Source of the DNA: Anodontia alba
Lineage: Eukaryota; Mollusca; Bivalvia; Lucinida; Lucinidae
Assembly: GCA_964016985.1 (NCBI GenBank)
Contig: OZ024823.1
Coordinates: 108,922,476-108,986,475 of the forward strand
Length of the DNA: 64,000 nucleotides
Direction: 5' to 3'
Part shown: positions 31,228 to 42,232 of the stretch, one piece after another
Position numbering within the stretch: the first letter of the stretch is position 1
Layout of the letters: every line of letters starts with the position of its first letter
Translations under genes and position numbers: made by a program
The notes under the pieces: generated by a model
What the model saw: only the letters and a program-made list of their open reading frames with translations
Told to the model about the DNA's origin: nothing
Databases searched by the model: none

Positions 31228-32796
31228 GCCCATTGTTTAGCTGAACAGAGGTTCTTATTTCAGTGTCACACAGAATCATCATGATCTATACTTCTTTAAA
31301 AGGTCCTTAACGCTAATTAAATTTGATGCCATTTTTTTGGAAAGCCAGTACTTGTATGTCGGACCATAGAGAAAGCATCAACATTGGTACAACTTCGCAT
31401 TTGTTTCAAAGCCCAGAGAAAGGAAAAAAGAAAATAAAATACATGAGAGAAAAGGCCCAAACATGTTTTCTTAAAAATAAACTATGATGAAATTACTTCG
31501 CATTTTAATTTATTCATGTAAAAAATGAAATATTTGTTCGGATTGAAGCTGATCAGCACAAGCAAACGAGCTGCATCATTCACAAAATTGCGGGAAAACG
31601 ACGCCGACTCATGCAACAACAAACAAATAAAAGGCAGCTCTCGATGAAACACCAACAGCAATTCGTTCGTTCGTGGAGGAAAGCAAGCAAAAGCGTCGGA
31701 AATCACCTAAATTTAGACTTACTTTGCGTCTTCTCCGCGCTGGTAAACAGCACAATCGGAACAAGGCTACGCATTTAGAAAGGGGTTTTCCGAAAATTTT
31801 GATGAAAAATATGTTTTCTTTTCATTGAAAAAATTGTTTTTGTTGTCATAGTATCATAGGAAAGATAAACATAAGCTTTAGATCTAAATTTGAATAGATT
31901 TCAGTTTACGTTCTGTGCATGATAGTTATTTATTCATAGAATTTCACTCGGTAACCCCAGGAAGTGTTGAGGTATTTTCAGATGACACATGTTTTTAGCA
32001 AAATATTAATTTAAGATTTTAAGATTAAAATTAATATTAAAAAGAATAATGACTTCATATGATTTCATTATTTTCTTCCAAAGATCATTTGTGTCAACGC
32101 TTTTTTGATGCTTATATTTCTAGTTCTGAATTTGTCTATTTCTAGAGAAGGAAAATCCGCCCGTCTAAATTCAGTTTATTAGTGCTTATTGTCTTTGTTA
32201 ATAATAATAATCTGTTGAATGTGTCTTATTGCTGAATTGATGTGCTGGAAATATTATTTATTATATTTCTCATGCATTCTTTGTGTATTAGTTAGGTTCT
32301 GGAACTGATAAGGCTGCCAGGACGTATTAGATTATATAGCGCAACCTGGACAGTTCCCCCAGACCAAAAATTTTCGGGTTCAGAAGTCGTTTTGAACGCG
32401 CACCATCGAATATTTTTGGGTGTCGCAGGAGAAAATTTAATTATGCAAACATCAATTAATCAACTCAACATGCTTGACAAATACACGCAGTGATCACACA
32501 GCCATCAAAAGGGTGCCGCGACATGTGACACGACTGTCATTAAAACTCCCACAAGCGGAAATAGGGACGTCCTTTAAGCTCAGACAACACAGGTAGCGAA
32601 TTTCCGATCAGTAGGCGGGGCAAACATCATACAACTTGTTAAAAGTGGATGGGCTTTTTGACAGTTTTGGACGTCTCGGGTATCGATGTCGGACGGAGAA
32701 AAGAAATTTCGGAAGTCAGCGGTACGTCTTTGAAGTTCGATTTGGCCATCCGGTGGCAATCTCAGGGCGTAATATACGTCGTACTTCCGCCTAATG
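31228..32796. other. Interior of the CAGGGCTTCC element, nothing recognised
   Basis: Two CpG-richer stretches (about 31550-31770 and 32330-32800) flank AT-rich DNA. Open frames are short and resemble no known protein. Confidence 0.4.
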
Positions 32797-33117
32797 GAAG
32801 CCCTGAAACAGTATGGAAAAAAAAGTGTCAGAAATTCTAGGACATTTGCCGTACTTTTACAGTTTCTTTGCCTTATAAAAGTTCAGCAAAAATCTTTATC
32901 CATCTAACATAACTATTTTGGAAGGCAAAGGAACCATATATTTTATTTGGTTTGGCCTTAGAAAATACATAATTCCTCAGTGTACTAAGCATAATTCCTC
33001 ATTGTTCTTAGCTACCTCAGATAAATGTGGTTGAGTTCAGTTACTGTTCATTTTAAGTATAAGAGTATGTGATGGTGTCACTTGTTTTGGATTTTGGTAC
33101 TACACATTAAAAAACAT

Positions 33118-33308
33118 GCCGTGCTGAATAAATTAAGATGCCCGACCCATTTCTAATTTTCAGCCAGTCAGATCATTTGATCCAGGTTGTTTATACCAAT
33201 TCACATACTTTATGACAAACAATGCAGGTTCAGATCAAGAAGCCAACTGATCTGTATCTACACTGTTTGCAACACTGTTTGTATCCGGGTTCAGCAGGAC
33301 CAGGGTTA
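33118..33308. mobile_element. D-family MITE, copy 3 (left end lost)
   Basis: Begins GTGCTGAATAAATTAAGATG. The central hairpin is halved: AGATCAAGAAGCCAACTGATC. Confidence 0.75.
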
Positions 33309-33990
33309 TGATCCTTGTAGATGTAAATTTATGAGAAGTTATGAAAAAAACATAGACAAAGAGTGCTTATGAGTATGTAGAAGAGGACTTGTTATTGGTA
33401 TATTACTGTCCTTTCAACATATTTTGTAAAGTCATTTTTTGCCTGGCACTTTACACAGAAAAAGTTACAGTAAATACGCAAACCTTTCTTACGATTTAAT
33501 CTAAAACCATTTGTCGTAAGTATGTATACACAAAAAGATTTTTTCTAATCATTGATTTTAAAAAGTTTGAATATTTTTATTTTTTCCCACAGTAGCAATG
33601 GCTGCATAATATGCAGAAATTGGTAGGGTAGGTAAACGAGGCAGGTTTTCAACAAGTTCCCTATGTTCAAAATATCTTAAATTTTCACAATATTATTATG
33701 GAACATCAATAATTTTAAATCCATAAAGAAAAGCAAAACTATTTTAAAATAAAATATTTCCAAAAATCTAGTTTACTGTAAAAATTGTATAGGTCAGACC
33801 CTTTTTTGGCGATAAAATCAATTTTACGATAAATATTTGAAAACAAAGCAGAGAAACAGAAAAGACCAATGGTTTCTGATAAAACATTGTCAATCAGAAA
33901 TCAATGTTTTCGTACAGAATGAAATGCCAAGCAGAAATGTCTTTCCGAAGGACTTCGAAAGCACATTAGCTGATGATCCTGGATAATTTT
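33309..33990. other. Stretch with nothing recognised
   Basis: AT-rich intronic DNA without a member of the families seen elsewhere. Confidence 0.4.
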
Positions 33991-33993
33991 CTC

Positions 33994-34110
33994 CACTTCT
34001 TCATCAGAAGTTATGTTGTTGGTACTCATTAAAAACATCTGGCTGCAGTGCTTCTGCTGAGTACCTGCAACATATGTTCTTATGGAAATATAAAAAATTA
34101 TCAGACTTAT
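33994..34110. mobile_element. B-family MITE, diverged
   Basis: GTTATGTTGTTGGTACTCAT and CTGAGTACCTGCAACATATG around a weak hairpin. Confidence 0.68.
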
Positions 34111-34120
34111 CAGATATTTG

Positions 34121-34378
34121 TCCTTTAGGGTAATTGATACACTTCAAGGGAAGGCAACTCTGTCAAAATTGCTTTGACTCACTTGTAAAAGGGAATCTAC
34201 TCTGAAAGGAAAGGAAGGGAAAAGATGTCTTTTCTAAAAGAAAAGAATTTGCTCCCCGTGGGAGCAAATTCTTTCCTTTTAGAGAAGACATCCTTACAGA
34301 AGGGATTTGATGTGCAAAAGTTGTCTCCCTTCCATAAAATGGCAGTACTTATATCAGATGTATCCAGTACCTTTAACA
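34121..34378. mobile_element. F-family MITE, copy 3
   Basis: TTTAGGGTAATTGATACACT left, GATGTATCCAGTACCTTTAA right. A long stem around AAAAGAATTTGCTCCCCGTG. It abuts the second CAGGGCTC element. Confidence 0.78.
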
Positions 34379-35621
34379 CAGGGCTCGGGAAAACCGGAAA
34401 AATAGCCGGTCCGGACCGATATTAAGAATTCTGGACCGATTTCAAACACCCCAAAACGCTAATAAATCGGTCCAACAGGTTTGTGCCTTCAACCCCATTT
34501 TTCCCAAACCAACCAATTTTCACGAATCAATGATGTCTAAAAAATCACAAACGGTCAAGTCTTCCCAAACTGACAACGTCCGCGCACCTTTTAAATGCGA
34601 TATTATGGTAGTTAAAAGGCTCTAAACGGTCATTTGACATGTATATTGGAGAGACGCAACCTACCCGCAGCACAAATTAATTACGTCATTATCCAAACAT
34701 TGTCAAAAAATCAACACTTCACTGACCTTTGTGCGGTAAACAAGCGATTAACGCGAATCATCAGTAACGGCAGTCTGATAATTAATCCGTTTGTGTGACA
34801 CGTGTGAATACACTGAGACTGCAAAACATCCAGGTGCAGTCGGCGTGTCCAAAAGATCAAAGGTCGCTTTACTGAGAGTGATAAAAGAATGCACCGCTTG
34901 AACGCACCCGTTTTCTTCCTCTTCTTTTTTGTTTTGATTAACACGGTTTGTCGGTCCCAGATTCGATAAATGAATTCCCAAACCGTGTACGTCTTGATCA
35001 GATGTCGCATACAACGGCGTCTGATCCGGGTATTATTGATTGCTTCTTTGTTTTTTTTTTTTGATTGCAGTAAAACGCGAGTATAATTCAAGGTAGATTT
35101 CATGGTAAAAATAAGTAATGCACCACTTGCGCTAGACAAGATTGGTCAGTGCTTAAAATTTAAGCAGTCTGATCGAATCTTGAAACATTAAAAACTGTAA
35201 AACCGCCCGTGGCGCAGGCCAAATTAGGTCCATGAAAGTCGTTTCGTTCCGTCTCTCCTGTTTCCCGCCGTCTTCGCGCTTATACAAGACGGGAATCCGT
35301 TGTTTATAAATAGTTTAGGAAAACCCTGCGGAGGTGGAAATAACAACAAAACTGTTTTTTTTTTCTTTCTTTTTACATACCTGACTGTATTTATTGATGA
35401 CGCCAGCTTTAATCATGCTCGTTATACCCGGACTTCAGTCATATAACGGATTTGAGGTGTATTATTTAAAAGGAGTTATAGGACTGCCAATTTCATTAGT
35501 TTTCGTGACAGGTGATATATACATATCTTTTTTTTTTTTTTTTTTTTTTGGAAATGGGCTCATTGATGACGTCAGCGTCATCGGCTGGACCGATTCAGAT
35601 TTCAAAATTTCCAGAGCCCTG
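34379..35621. mobile_element. CAGGGCTC element, copy 2, inverted relative to copy 1
   Basis: CAGGGCTCGGGAAAACCGGA at the left and TTTCCAGAGCCCTG at the right. It is highly similar along its whole length to 2971-4252 in reverse. Flanks CCTTTAACA and CTGTTAAAT do not form a clear duplication. The shared frame is 142 codons here (34711-35139, minus), longer than in copy 1. Confidence 0.82.
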
Positions 35622-35876
35622 CTGTTAAATGTCCTCTGTGTAGGTAAAGAAGGGATATACCAGTAGGGAGATAGGAATCGTTCGTGGTATTGGTAATTCA
35701 GTGTATTATTCATCTTTTTGTTTGAATCTTTATAAACATTTTCATTTGCTTCTTTTTTGCATTTTATAGAGATTGTATGTTATTTTGCTTCCTGACTATA
35801 TTAAAACAGTGAAGTCATGTCACATGAAAGTGACCTCAGAACATATGCAGAGTCTGATGAGGATTTTCATTGTTCC

Positions 35877-36032
35877 TATAGCTCAAGATAAGGCCTTTTT
35901 TCAGCCAAAAACACTTGAAATATGATATTTTACATATGAAAACATATGTTGCTATGACTGTTAGAAATGCCTTACATGTGCACCTATAAAAAAATGAGTA
36001 CCCACAACATGCTTTTGCTAAGAAATAAGAAA
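35877..36032. mobile_element. B-family MITE, diverged
   Basis: ATAGCTCAAGATAAGGCC left; AACATATGTTGCTATGACTG and ATGAGTACCCACAACATG arms. Confidence 0.65.
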
Positions 36033-36625
36033 ACTGTGACACAGTAACATAGATACTGTGTCTTCATACTGCCCAGCCTCCCTCCCCCTCTCTGCTTCCC
36101 CACCCCCCTCTGCCTCCCTCCCTCTGTCCACCCTGCATTACATGCCATAAGTTGTAAGATAAGGCAAAATTTTAAGGGAGATTTGACAAAATTCTGTGAG
36201 ATTTTCTTTAACATCACTTTGGAGCTCCCCCAATATAGTCTATTTTTCTTTCTTCCTGTAAGAAGCTTGTGAAAACCACAACACTGTGTGATTTATGTTT
36301 ATTTCTTCATAAAATCTGTTGTAAAATGGTCCTAAAATTCTGTGAGATTTGAATTTTTTATGGGAATTGCCTTTCAGATGGGCCAAAATTCTGTGAGATT
36401 TTATCTCACAGTGTGAGGTATGGCATGTATGCCCTGCCCTTATCTAGAGCTGTGAACTTCCCCTGGCTGAAATATGGATCCTGTGGATCTGAATCTTCTG
36501 GTAAAATGAGAAAGTGCAGATCTGACTGTATGGCTGTACAAGCTTATTTGGGCATTTGCTTATTCTACTTACCCTAAATATTTGGACAGTCATTTCTATA
36601 CAAATAGTGTATACCCTATCAACCT

Positions 36626-36871
36626 GGGCCCAGTTGTTCAAAGCTAATGATGTCATTAGTTAACGATTTGTTAAAATTTACATAGAGTGATACGCAAATA
36701 TTCTAATATTTTTTTTGCTGCAAAAATGTGAGTAGCTTTTGCAGTGCAAAAGCTACTCACATTTTTTCAGCAAAAAATATCAGAATATTGTGTATTGAAT
36801 CTGCTAAAACAGTTAACGAAATGACCCTTAACGAGCTCGTTAAGCTAACGACGCTTTGAACAACCGGGCCC
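36626..36871. mobile_element. A-family MITE, copy 7
   Basis: Well-preserved, orientation as copy 1. One end base changed (CAACCGGGCCC). Confidence 0.85.
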
Positions 36872-37019
36872 TGTTTTAGAAAGGAGCAGTTCAAACATGC
36901 TCATCATTGTTCTCCTTTCGGATACCTCACAGATATACAAATGAATTTGTTCAAGTTTTAGGATAATTGCAGAAAGTACATGAATTGCCCAAATATTTAT
37001 GGTAACTGTTGTAAATGTC

Positions 37020-37235
37020 TTCAAATTTTGAACAGTTTATTCGATACCTTTTTAGCCTAAATTTTGATTTTTATGCAGTTATTTTTTAAAATACTTAGTG
37101 GAATGGCAAACAGTGTAGACCCTGATCAGACTGCTCCTGAAGGAGCAGTCTGATCTGGGTCTGCACTATTTGCATATAGTATTTTGTCGGAAATTTCGGT
37201 GTATGAAATTTTAGGACATTTACATATTGTATAAA
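37020..37235. mobile_element. J-family MITE, copy 2
   Basis: GGCAAACAGTGTAGACCCTG, hairpin GATCAGACTGCTCCTGAAGG, then TGCACTATTTGC. The outer arms CCTAAATTTTGATTTTTATG and GAAATTTTAGGACATTTAC match J copy 1 in reverse. Confidence 0.7.
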
Positions 37236-37295
37236 TTGTGCTGGGAATCCTTTCATGTGATATGACTTTATTGAGCCACAGTGTCAGGTAATGTA

Positions 37296-37610
37296 CTTCT
37301 AATATGTGTCCAGTGCCACCTCAGATCAGCCTGTGCATCTGCTCAGTCTAAGCAGAGTCTTTGTTGTTGTTTGAAGATACCATGGACAGCAGTCTGATTT
37401 GATTGGACCCTTGGCTGTCTAAAATTTCCACAGTTGAATTAGAGTCTTCATTTTATGTCCTTTAAGGACACTTTTGTGTCCTTTAAGGACACAAAATGAA
37501 GAATCTTATCCGACTTGGAAATGTGCAAGTTGATCTGAGTCTTTTCTGGGTGCTCATGTCCAAAAGCACATTTTCTCACATTGTGATTCAAGTATATTTC
37601 TGCCTCTCTG
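37296..37610. repeat. Q-family repeat with a nested hairpin
   Basis: CCTCAGATCAGCCTGTGCAT left and TTGATCTGAGTCTTTTCTGG right. Between them at 37447-37501 is a perfect hairpin of TCCTTTAAGGACA units. Confidence 0.6.
37447..37501. repeat. Hairpin of nested TCCTTTAAGGA palindromes
   Basis: CTTCATTTTATGTCC...GGACACAAAATGAAG, with TGTCCTTTAAGGACA twice inside, each itself a palindrome. Confidence 0.85.
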
Positions 37611-37689
37611 TGTGGACAAATACTTGTATTCATCACTTTCTTGCCTGTCAGAATGAAAGTTTAGTGTATTACTAAAGAAAAATCATCCT

Positions 37690-37934
37690 GGGCCCATTTG
37701 ATAAAAACTAATGATGTCGTTAGTTAACGTATCGTTAAATCTTTAGTCATTAAATATGGCATATATGCTAATATTTTTGCTGAAAAAAATGTGAGTAGCT
37801 TTTGCATTTGCAAAAGCTACTCACATTTTTTCAGCAAAAATACCTATGAATTACATATTGTACTTACTAGAACAGTTAACATTTTTACCTTTAACAAGCT
37901 CGATAAGCTAACGATGCTTTGAACAACTGGGCCC
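37690..37934. mobile_element. A-family MITE, copy 8
   Basis: Subfamily with CTTTAGTCATTAAATATGGC and AAATACCTATGAATTACATA inner arms, as in copies 3, 4 and 9. Confidence 0.83.
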
Positions 37935-37957
37935 TGATCTTTTATATGATGGGGAAG

Positions 37958-38180
37958 TTAAGGGCACTGGATACACTTGGTAGGTTTTCCATCATTTTTA
38001 CAAGGTAGACAACTTTTCTGACTTCCTGTTTGCATTCCTGCACAAGCGGTCCTCTCTAAAAGGAAAGAATTTGCTCCTAAAGGGAGCAAATTCTTTTCTT
38101 TTAGAGAATACGCCTTTCAGAAGGGAGGCAAAAACATATTTTCAGAGTTTCTTTCCTTAAAAATATATCTATTCCTGTAA
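37958..38180. mobile_element. F-family MITE, copy 4
   Basis: GGGCACTGGATACACTTGGT left; stem AAAGAATTTGCTCCTAAAGG; right end decayed after TTTCCTTAAAAATATATC. Confidence 0.75.
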
Positions 38181-38431
38181 GTCAGACTGATAAATGTGCC
38201 TGGTGATCTGAATCTACTTTCACTTTCAGCATGATATGCTTAAAAATATTTTTGCTTGACATAGCCAGCACTTTATCATAATTTTGCATTTGAGCCATGC
38301 TGTGAGAAGAGGTATCTTTGGAATATGTGCGAAACAGCATAGACCCTGGTCAGCCATCTCATTTTTGCAATCTCATAGGGATTTGGCTGTTTTATCTATA
38401 CATTGCACGGCACATGCATTTAGTGGTTCTT

Positions 38432-38694
38432 AACCTTTACCATTGTCTGAGCTAATTCAGCAGATGGCAGATTGATGATAGTTTTTGTACCTTTCCCAGA
38501 AAATAGGCTTTGATGTTTCATGCAAAATGCCTTAGGAGATAATTTTCAGGGAATGCCTTTGACTATTTTCTAGGAAAACAAATAATAATAAAATAAAATA
38601 TATTTCAAAATGTCATCTATCTATTTTCTGGGAAATATAAGAAAAATATTTCAAAATTTCAACTGAAATATTTACCCAGCATGCAGTGGGTTAA
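38432..38694. mobile_element. H-family MITE
   Basis: TTAACCTTTACCATTGTCTG left, CCCAGCATGCAGTGGGTTAA right. The right arm block AAATATTTCAAAAT is duplicated. Confidence 0.7.
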
Positions 38695-38763
38695 TACATT
38701 CTACAGTACATGTATCCAGTTTAAGCAAAGGCCTGCTGTTTGTTGATGTAGTCAGTAATACTA

Positions 38764-38930
38764 CCTGGCCCCTGAGGTTATAAAACTTTTTTCATGCTCA
38801 ACTCAGCTGAGCATGAAATTTGTCCTGCTAATAAATCACAAATTACTCACAATTGCAAATTCTTTCTTGCCAACTCAGCTGGGTTGAGCATTAAAAAAGG
38901 TTTATAACCTTGGGGCCAGGATGAGCATCA
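38764..38930. mobile_element. CTGGCCCC palindromic MITE
   Basis: Inverted ends CTGGCCCCTGAGGTTATAAA and TTTATAACCTTGGGGCCAG. The inner GCTCAACTCAGCTGAGCAT is itself palindromic. Single copy in this window. Confidence 0.72.
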
Positions 38931-39103
38931 TGATCTGGGCCTTTGCTGCTATATGTGCCCCCAAAGGCCTAGTCTCGCATGGCATGCTGATTGCTTTTTA
39001 TTACACCAAAGTAAGTAGAAATAGTGATCTGTCTGATCTTTTTTGAGGGAAAAAATGTTAAGTAGAATATGTCATTCCCTGCTAAGTAACAATCAGAAAT
39101 ATT

Positions 39104-39276
39104 TACCCTTAAAGCACCATTCAAAATTCTTGCAAAGAAAACATTCTCAAATGCATTTTTTTTTTTTTTTGAAAAAAAGAAGGCATTTCATGCAGAAATT
39201 CAAATGAAATGCAAACAAACATTTTTTCTTTGGAAAAACAAATAGAATGACATCTTCTGCTGCTGGCTGTTTAAGG
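39104..39276. mobile_element. I-family MITE, diverged
   Basis: TTACCCTTAAAGCACCATTC left and CTGCTGCTGGCTGTTTAAGG right. Inner arms GGCATTTCATGCAGAAATTC and AAATGAAATGCAAAC. Confidence 0.55.
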
Positions 39277-39441
39277 TTCAGTTGTTTTTTTTTCATTATC
39301 CTTAATTATACTGTAGTCAAACACAGGTCTTCATAAACTGCTGCACATCTTATGTCAAACACCTTTCAGCTTACCTGTTTCAGCGTACCTGTAGGTATAT
39401 TGCAAGAGGGCATATCCACAGTGTTATGGCTGCATATATAT

Positions 39442-39656
39442 GTTAACCCCTTGTCCTGCTGAATTAATTGAGATGCCATGCCCTTTGAAGGTTTTCAGCC
39501 ATTCAGATTATTTGATCTAGATTGTTGATATAAATTCACATACTTAATGGCAAACAGTGCAGATCCAGATCAGTTGGCTTCTTCAGAAGCCAACTGATCT
39601 GGATCTACACTGTTTGCAAAGGCAGGGTATATCCCAGTTCAGCAGGACAAGGGTTA
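39442..39656. mobile_element. D-family MITE, copy 4
   Basis: Nearly intact; abuts F copy 5. Confidence 0.82.
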
Positions 39657-40080
39657 AAGGGACTTAATACCTTGGGTAGATTTTCCACCATTTGTTCAAG
39701 GGAGGCAACTTTTGTGACTTCCTGTTTGCTTTCCTTTACAACAAGTGCTTTCTGAAAAGGATTCTACTGTTAACCATTCTCTTGCTGAACATGATGTCCT
39801 GTCTTAGCAAACAGTGTAGATCCAGATCAGTTGGCTTCTGAGGGAGCCAACTGATCCAGATCTGCACTGTTTGTCATTAAGTATATGAAATTGTATCAAC
39901 AACCTGATTGGCAGAAAATTAGAAGTGGGCATGGCATCTTAATATATTCAGCATGACAAGGGTTAAAAGAAAGAATTTGCTCGCAAGGACTCTTTTCTTT
40001 TAGAATAGACCCATTTTAGAAGGGAGCCAAAACAATTTTGAAAGAATTGCCTCCCTTGAAATTATATCAGTTCTCCTAAA
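39656..40080. mobile_element. F-family MITE, copy 5, split by a D element
   Basis: Starts AAAGGGACTTAATACCTTGG; the left arm breaks after AAAAGGATTCTACTGTTAA and resumes at 39967 with AAAGAAAGAATTTGCTCGC. The insert is D copy 5. Confidence 0.76.
39769..39966. mobile_element. D-family MITE, copy 5
   Basis: Opposite orientation to copy 4. TTAA occurs at both junctions (TACTGTTAA|CC and GGG|TTAAAAG), consistent with a short TTAA or TAA target. Confidence 0.8.
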
Positions 40081-40259
40081 GCTTGAATCTCTAGTCAATA
40101 CTGAAATGAAGTGTTTTGTATGGGAACAGTTATGTCCCTGACAAGCTCTGTGTGATTTTTTCCATATCACTTGTCAGTGATCCTACCAGCATGACAAAAA
40201 CATATGTACCTTTTTTGTACTCTCCCATCCAAATTCATCAGACTGTACATTAACATTTT

Positions 40260-40590
40260 TCTTCCAGAAACATGGTTTAATATTTCATGTAAATTTTCTC
40301 CTTGCCAGAAACAGGGTTTGACATTTCAAGCAAATTGTCTGCCTATTTCCAGAAACAGGGTTTGGACATTTCATGCAGATTGTCTCCCTTTATTTCCAGA
40401 AACAGGGTTTGACATTTCATGCAGATTGTCTCCCCTTATTTCCAGAAACAGGGTTTGACATTTCATGCAGATAGTCTCCAAAGGAGACAATTTGCATGAA
40501 ATGTTGAAGCCTGTTTTCTGGAAAAAAAAAAAAGAAAAAAATATTTTAAAATGTCATCAGCTGAATTTTTTTATCCAGCATGCAAAGTGT
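40260..40590. mobile_element. H-family MITE with five tandem copies of one hairpin arm
   Basis: The arm TTTCCAGAAACAGGGTTTGA plus CATTTCATGCAGATTGTCTC is repeated five times (about 45-48 bases each), then a single opposite arm follows GGAGACAATTTGCATGAAAT. Confidence 0.8.
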
Positions 40591-40606
40591 TAAAAGTTGT
40601 TTGCTT

Positions 40607-40814
40607 TAACCCTTCTCTTGCTGAGCACAACATGCCCTGTCTTAGCAAACAGGTAGATCCAGATCAGTTGGCTTCTTCAGAAGCCAACTGATCTGGATCT
40701 GCACTGTTTATCATTCAGTATGTGAATTTATATCAACCTGGATCAAGTAATCTGATTGGCTGAAAATTAGAAGTGGGTGTGGCATCTTAATTTATTCAGC
40801 AGGACAAGGGTTAA
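40607..40814. mobile_element. D-family MITE, copy 6
   Basis: Orientation as copy 5. It lies 67 bases before the acceptor of exon 40881-41007. Confidence 0.82.
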
Positions 40815-40880
40815 TATTTACCCAACATGCTAAGAGTTTATGGGCTGTATCATCAGTTTTTAGTGATTATGTATTTACAG

Positions 40881-41007
40881 AGTGCCTGATAGAGAAGATG
40901 TAGCATATGGCAGCATCAAACAGGAATCAATGTGTATTGATACCATGGGAAACTTTGCTGACGGAGTGCTGGGAATGTTTCCTTGTCATAATGCAGGAGG
41001 AAATCAG
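40881..41007 (+). CDS. GALNT2: GALNT2-like exon: start of ricin-B lectin domain
   Basis: Residues 236-278. The acceptor is GTATTTACAG and the donor GTAATT. It encodes KVPDREDVAYGS, then MCIDTMGNFADG and CHNAGGNQ. The MCID triplet is a CLD-type motif of the alpha repeat, and the exon ends on the Gln of the alpha QxW motif. Ricin-B domains in this family bind GalNAc on already glycosylated substrates. The split AAA Lys codon joins correctly to exon 14735-14818 across the 26-kb intron. Confidence 0.95.
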
Positions 41008-41032
41008 GTAATTCAGTTAGACTTAACCCTAA

Positions 41033-41125
41033 CTAAGCCTGCCCAGGAAAAGCGTGGTTAGGTAAACTGACTGGCTCGACATGACAGTAACAGTGTTGAC
41101 TGGGCTGTAAAACTCCAAACCAACC
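41033..41125 (+). mobile_element. SINE-1, 3' end fragment
   Basis: CTAAGCCTGCCCAGGAAAAG through GTTGACTGGGCTGTAAAACT, tail eroded. Confidence 0.75.
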
Positions 41126-41132
41126 AGTGGAC

Positions 41133-41372
41133 TTAACCCTGGTCCTGCTGAACCAGGATATGCCTTACCTTTGCAAATAGTGTTCATCCATATGAATTCG
41201 TTTCTGAAGAAGCCAACTAATCTGTATCTGCACTGTTTGTCATTCAGTATGTGAATTTATATCAGTAATCTGGATTAAGTAATCTGATTGACTGACAATA
41301 AGAAGTCAGTGTGGATGACTGACAATTAGAAATGAGTGTGGCATTTTAATTTATTTAGCAGGACAAGGGTCA
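41133..41372. mobile_element. D-family MITE, copy 7
   Basis: Older copy with a short internal duplication (CTGACAATAAGAAG and CTGACAATTAGAAATG). Confidence 0.72.
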
Positions 41373-41646
41373 GTTGAAAAAAAAAAGAATAGAAGAAAAA
41401 AGAAACAAAACAAATGAAAATAATTATGACATTTCTGATCTGTGCATGGAATAGAAATTCACTTTGAATACATGCTATAAATCATTTCAAATCACCCAGT
41501 GATCGTTCATTGGACAAACATACCGGAGCAAGCAGACTAAAACCTGATCAGATGCTGCCAAATGTGGCATGTGATCAGGATCTACACTGTTTGCCACACA
41601 CCCAGCAAATTTTAGACACATCAGCTGGTAGTAAAATGGAATTGTT

Positions 41647-41872
41647 ACATTCTTGCGTGGAGATTGATCATGAAATATTTTCTACGGTCATTCTCTTCCT
41701 TCCACTGATTCAAGAAGGGCAGTTGTCAGTTTCCGGCGAAAGAATGTGCACAATACTGGTTAACCGCTTAGAGGACTAAACCTGCCCAGTAAACGTGTGG
41801 TTAGGTAAACTGACCGCGCTCGACATGACCCCATTGGGTTGACTGGGCCGTAAAACCTCAACACAAACAAAC
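41647..41872 (+). mobile_element. SINE-1, 5'-truncated, 14-bp target duplication
   Basis: AAAATGGAATTGTT stands at 41633-41646 and 41873-41886. The SINE starts inside its body at ACATTCTTGCGTGGAG, so the tRNA head is missing, as expected from incomplete target-primed reverse transcription. Confidence 0.88.
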
Positions 41873-41930
41873 AAAATGGAATTGTTCGCATTTTAGGACA
41901 GGTATAACAGACAATTACAATATCTGAATA

Positions 41931-42232
41931 CCTCGGTGGCTCAGTTGGATGCGCCGTCTGACTGGAGACCAGGAGGTCGCGGGTTCAACCCCAGCCGAGG
42001 TCGGCAACATTCTTTCGTGGAGATTGATCATGAAATATTTTCTACGGTCATTCTCTCCCTTCCGCTGATTCAAGAAGGGCAGTTGTCAGTTTCTGGCGAA
42101 AGAATGTGCACAATACTGGTTAACCGCTTAGAGGACTAAGCCTGCCCAGTAAACGTGTGGTTAGGTAAACTGACCGCGCTCGACATGACCCCATTGGGTT
42201 GACTGGGCCGTAAAACCTCAACACAAACAAAC
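41931..42232 (+). mobile_element. SINE-1, full length
   Basis: Head CCTCGGTGGCTCAGTTGGAT, B box GGTCGCGGGTTCAACCCC, tail ACACAAACAAA. Only CCT is repeated clearly at the junctions. Confidence 0.88.

Larger units (their letters stand above)
30824..32806. mobile_element. CAGGGCTTCC element (2.0 kb)
   Basis: Exact 10-base terminal inverted repeat CAGGGCTTCC / GGAAGCCCTG and flanking AAACAG (30818-30823 and 32807-32812), a 6-bp target duplication that restores J-family sequence when collapsed. The interior is more CpG-rich than its surroundings and has no recognised protein. SINE-4 is inserted near the left end. Confidence 0.75.
30650..32862. mobile_element. J-family MITE, copy 1, split by the CAGGGCTTCC element
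   Basis: Left part to 30823: CAGACTGCTCCATTAAGAGC hairpin with CTGCACTGTTTGC and TTTAGGCCAAAACAG. Right part from 32807: AAACAGTATGGAAAAAAAAG to TCTAGGACATTTGC. The family is identified from the copy at 37020-37235. Confidence 0.65.
14819..40880 (+). other. 26-kb intron packed with nested transposons
   Basis: GT at 14819-14820 and AG at 40879-40880. No GALNT exon is needed here, because the exon before and after join to a complete Lys codon and continuous protein. The intron holds the 8.5-kb inverted-repeat element, the 2-kb CAGGGCTTCC element, the second CAGGGCTC element and dozens of MITEs. Confidence 0.9.

Noticed and set aside
41936..42139. MAQLDAPSDWRPGG-type frames (also 60255-60458)
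   Set aside because: Translation of the SINE-1 tRNA head and body; not protein genes.
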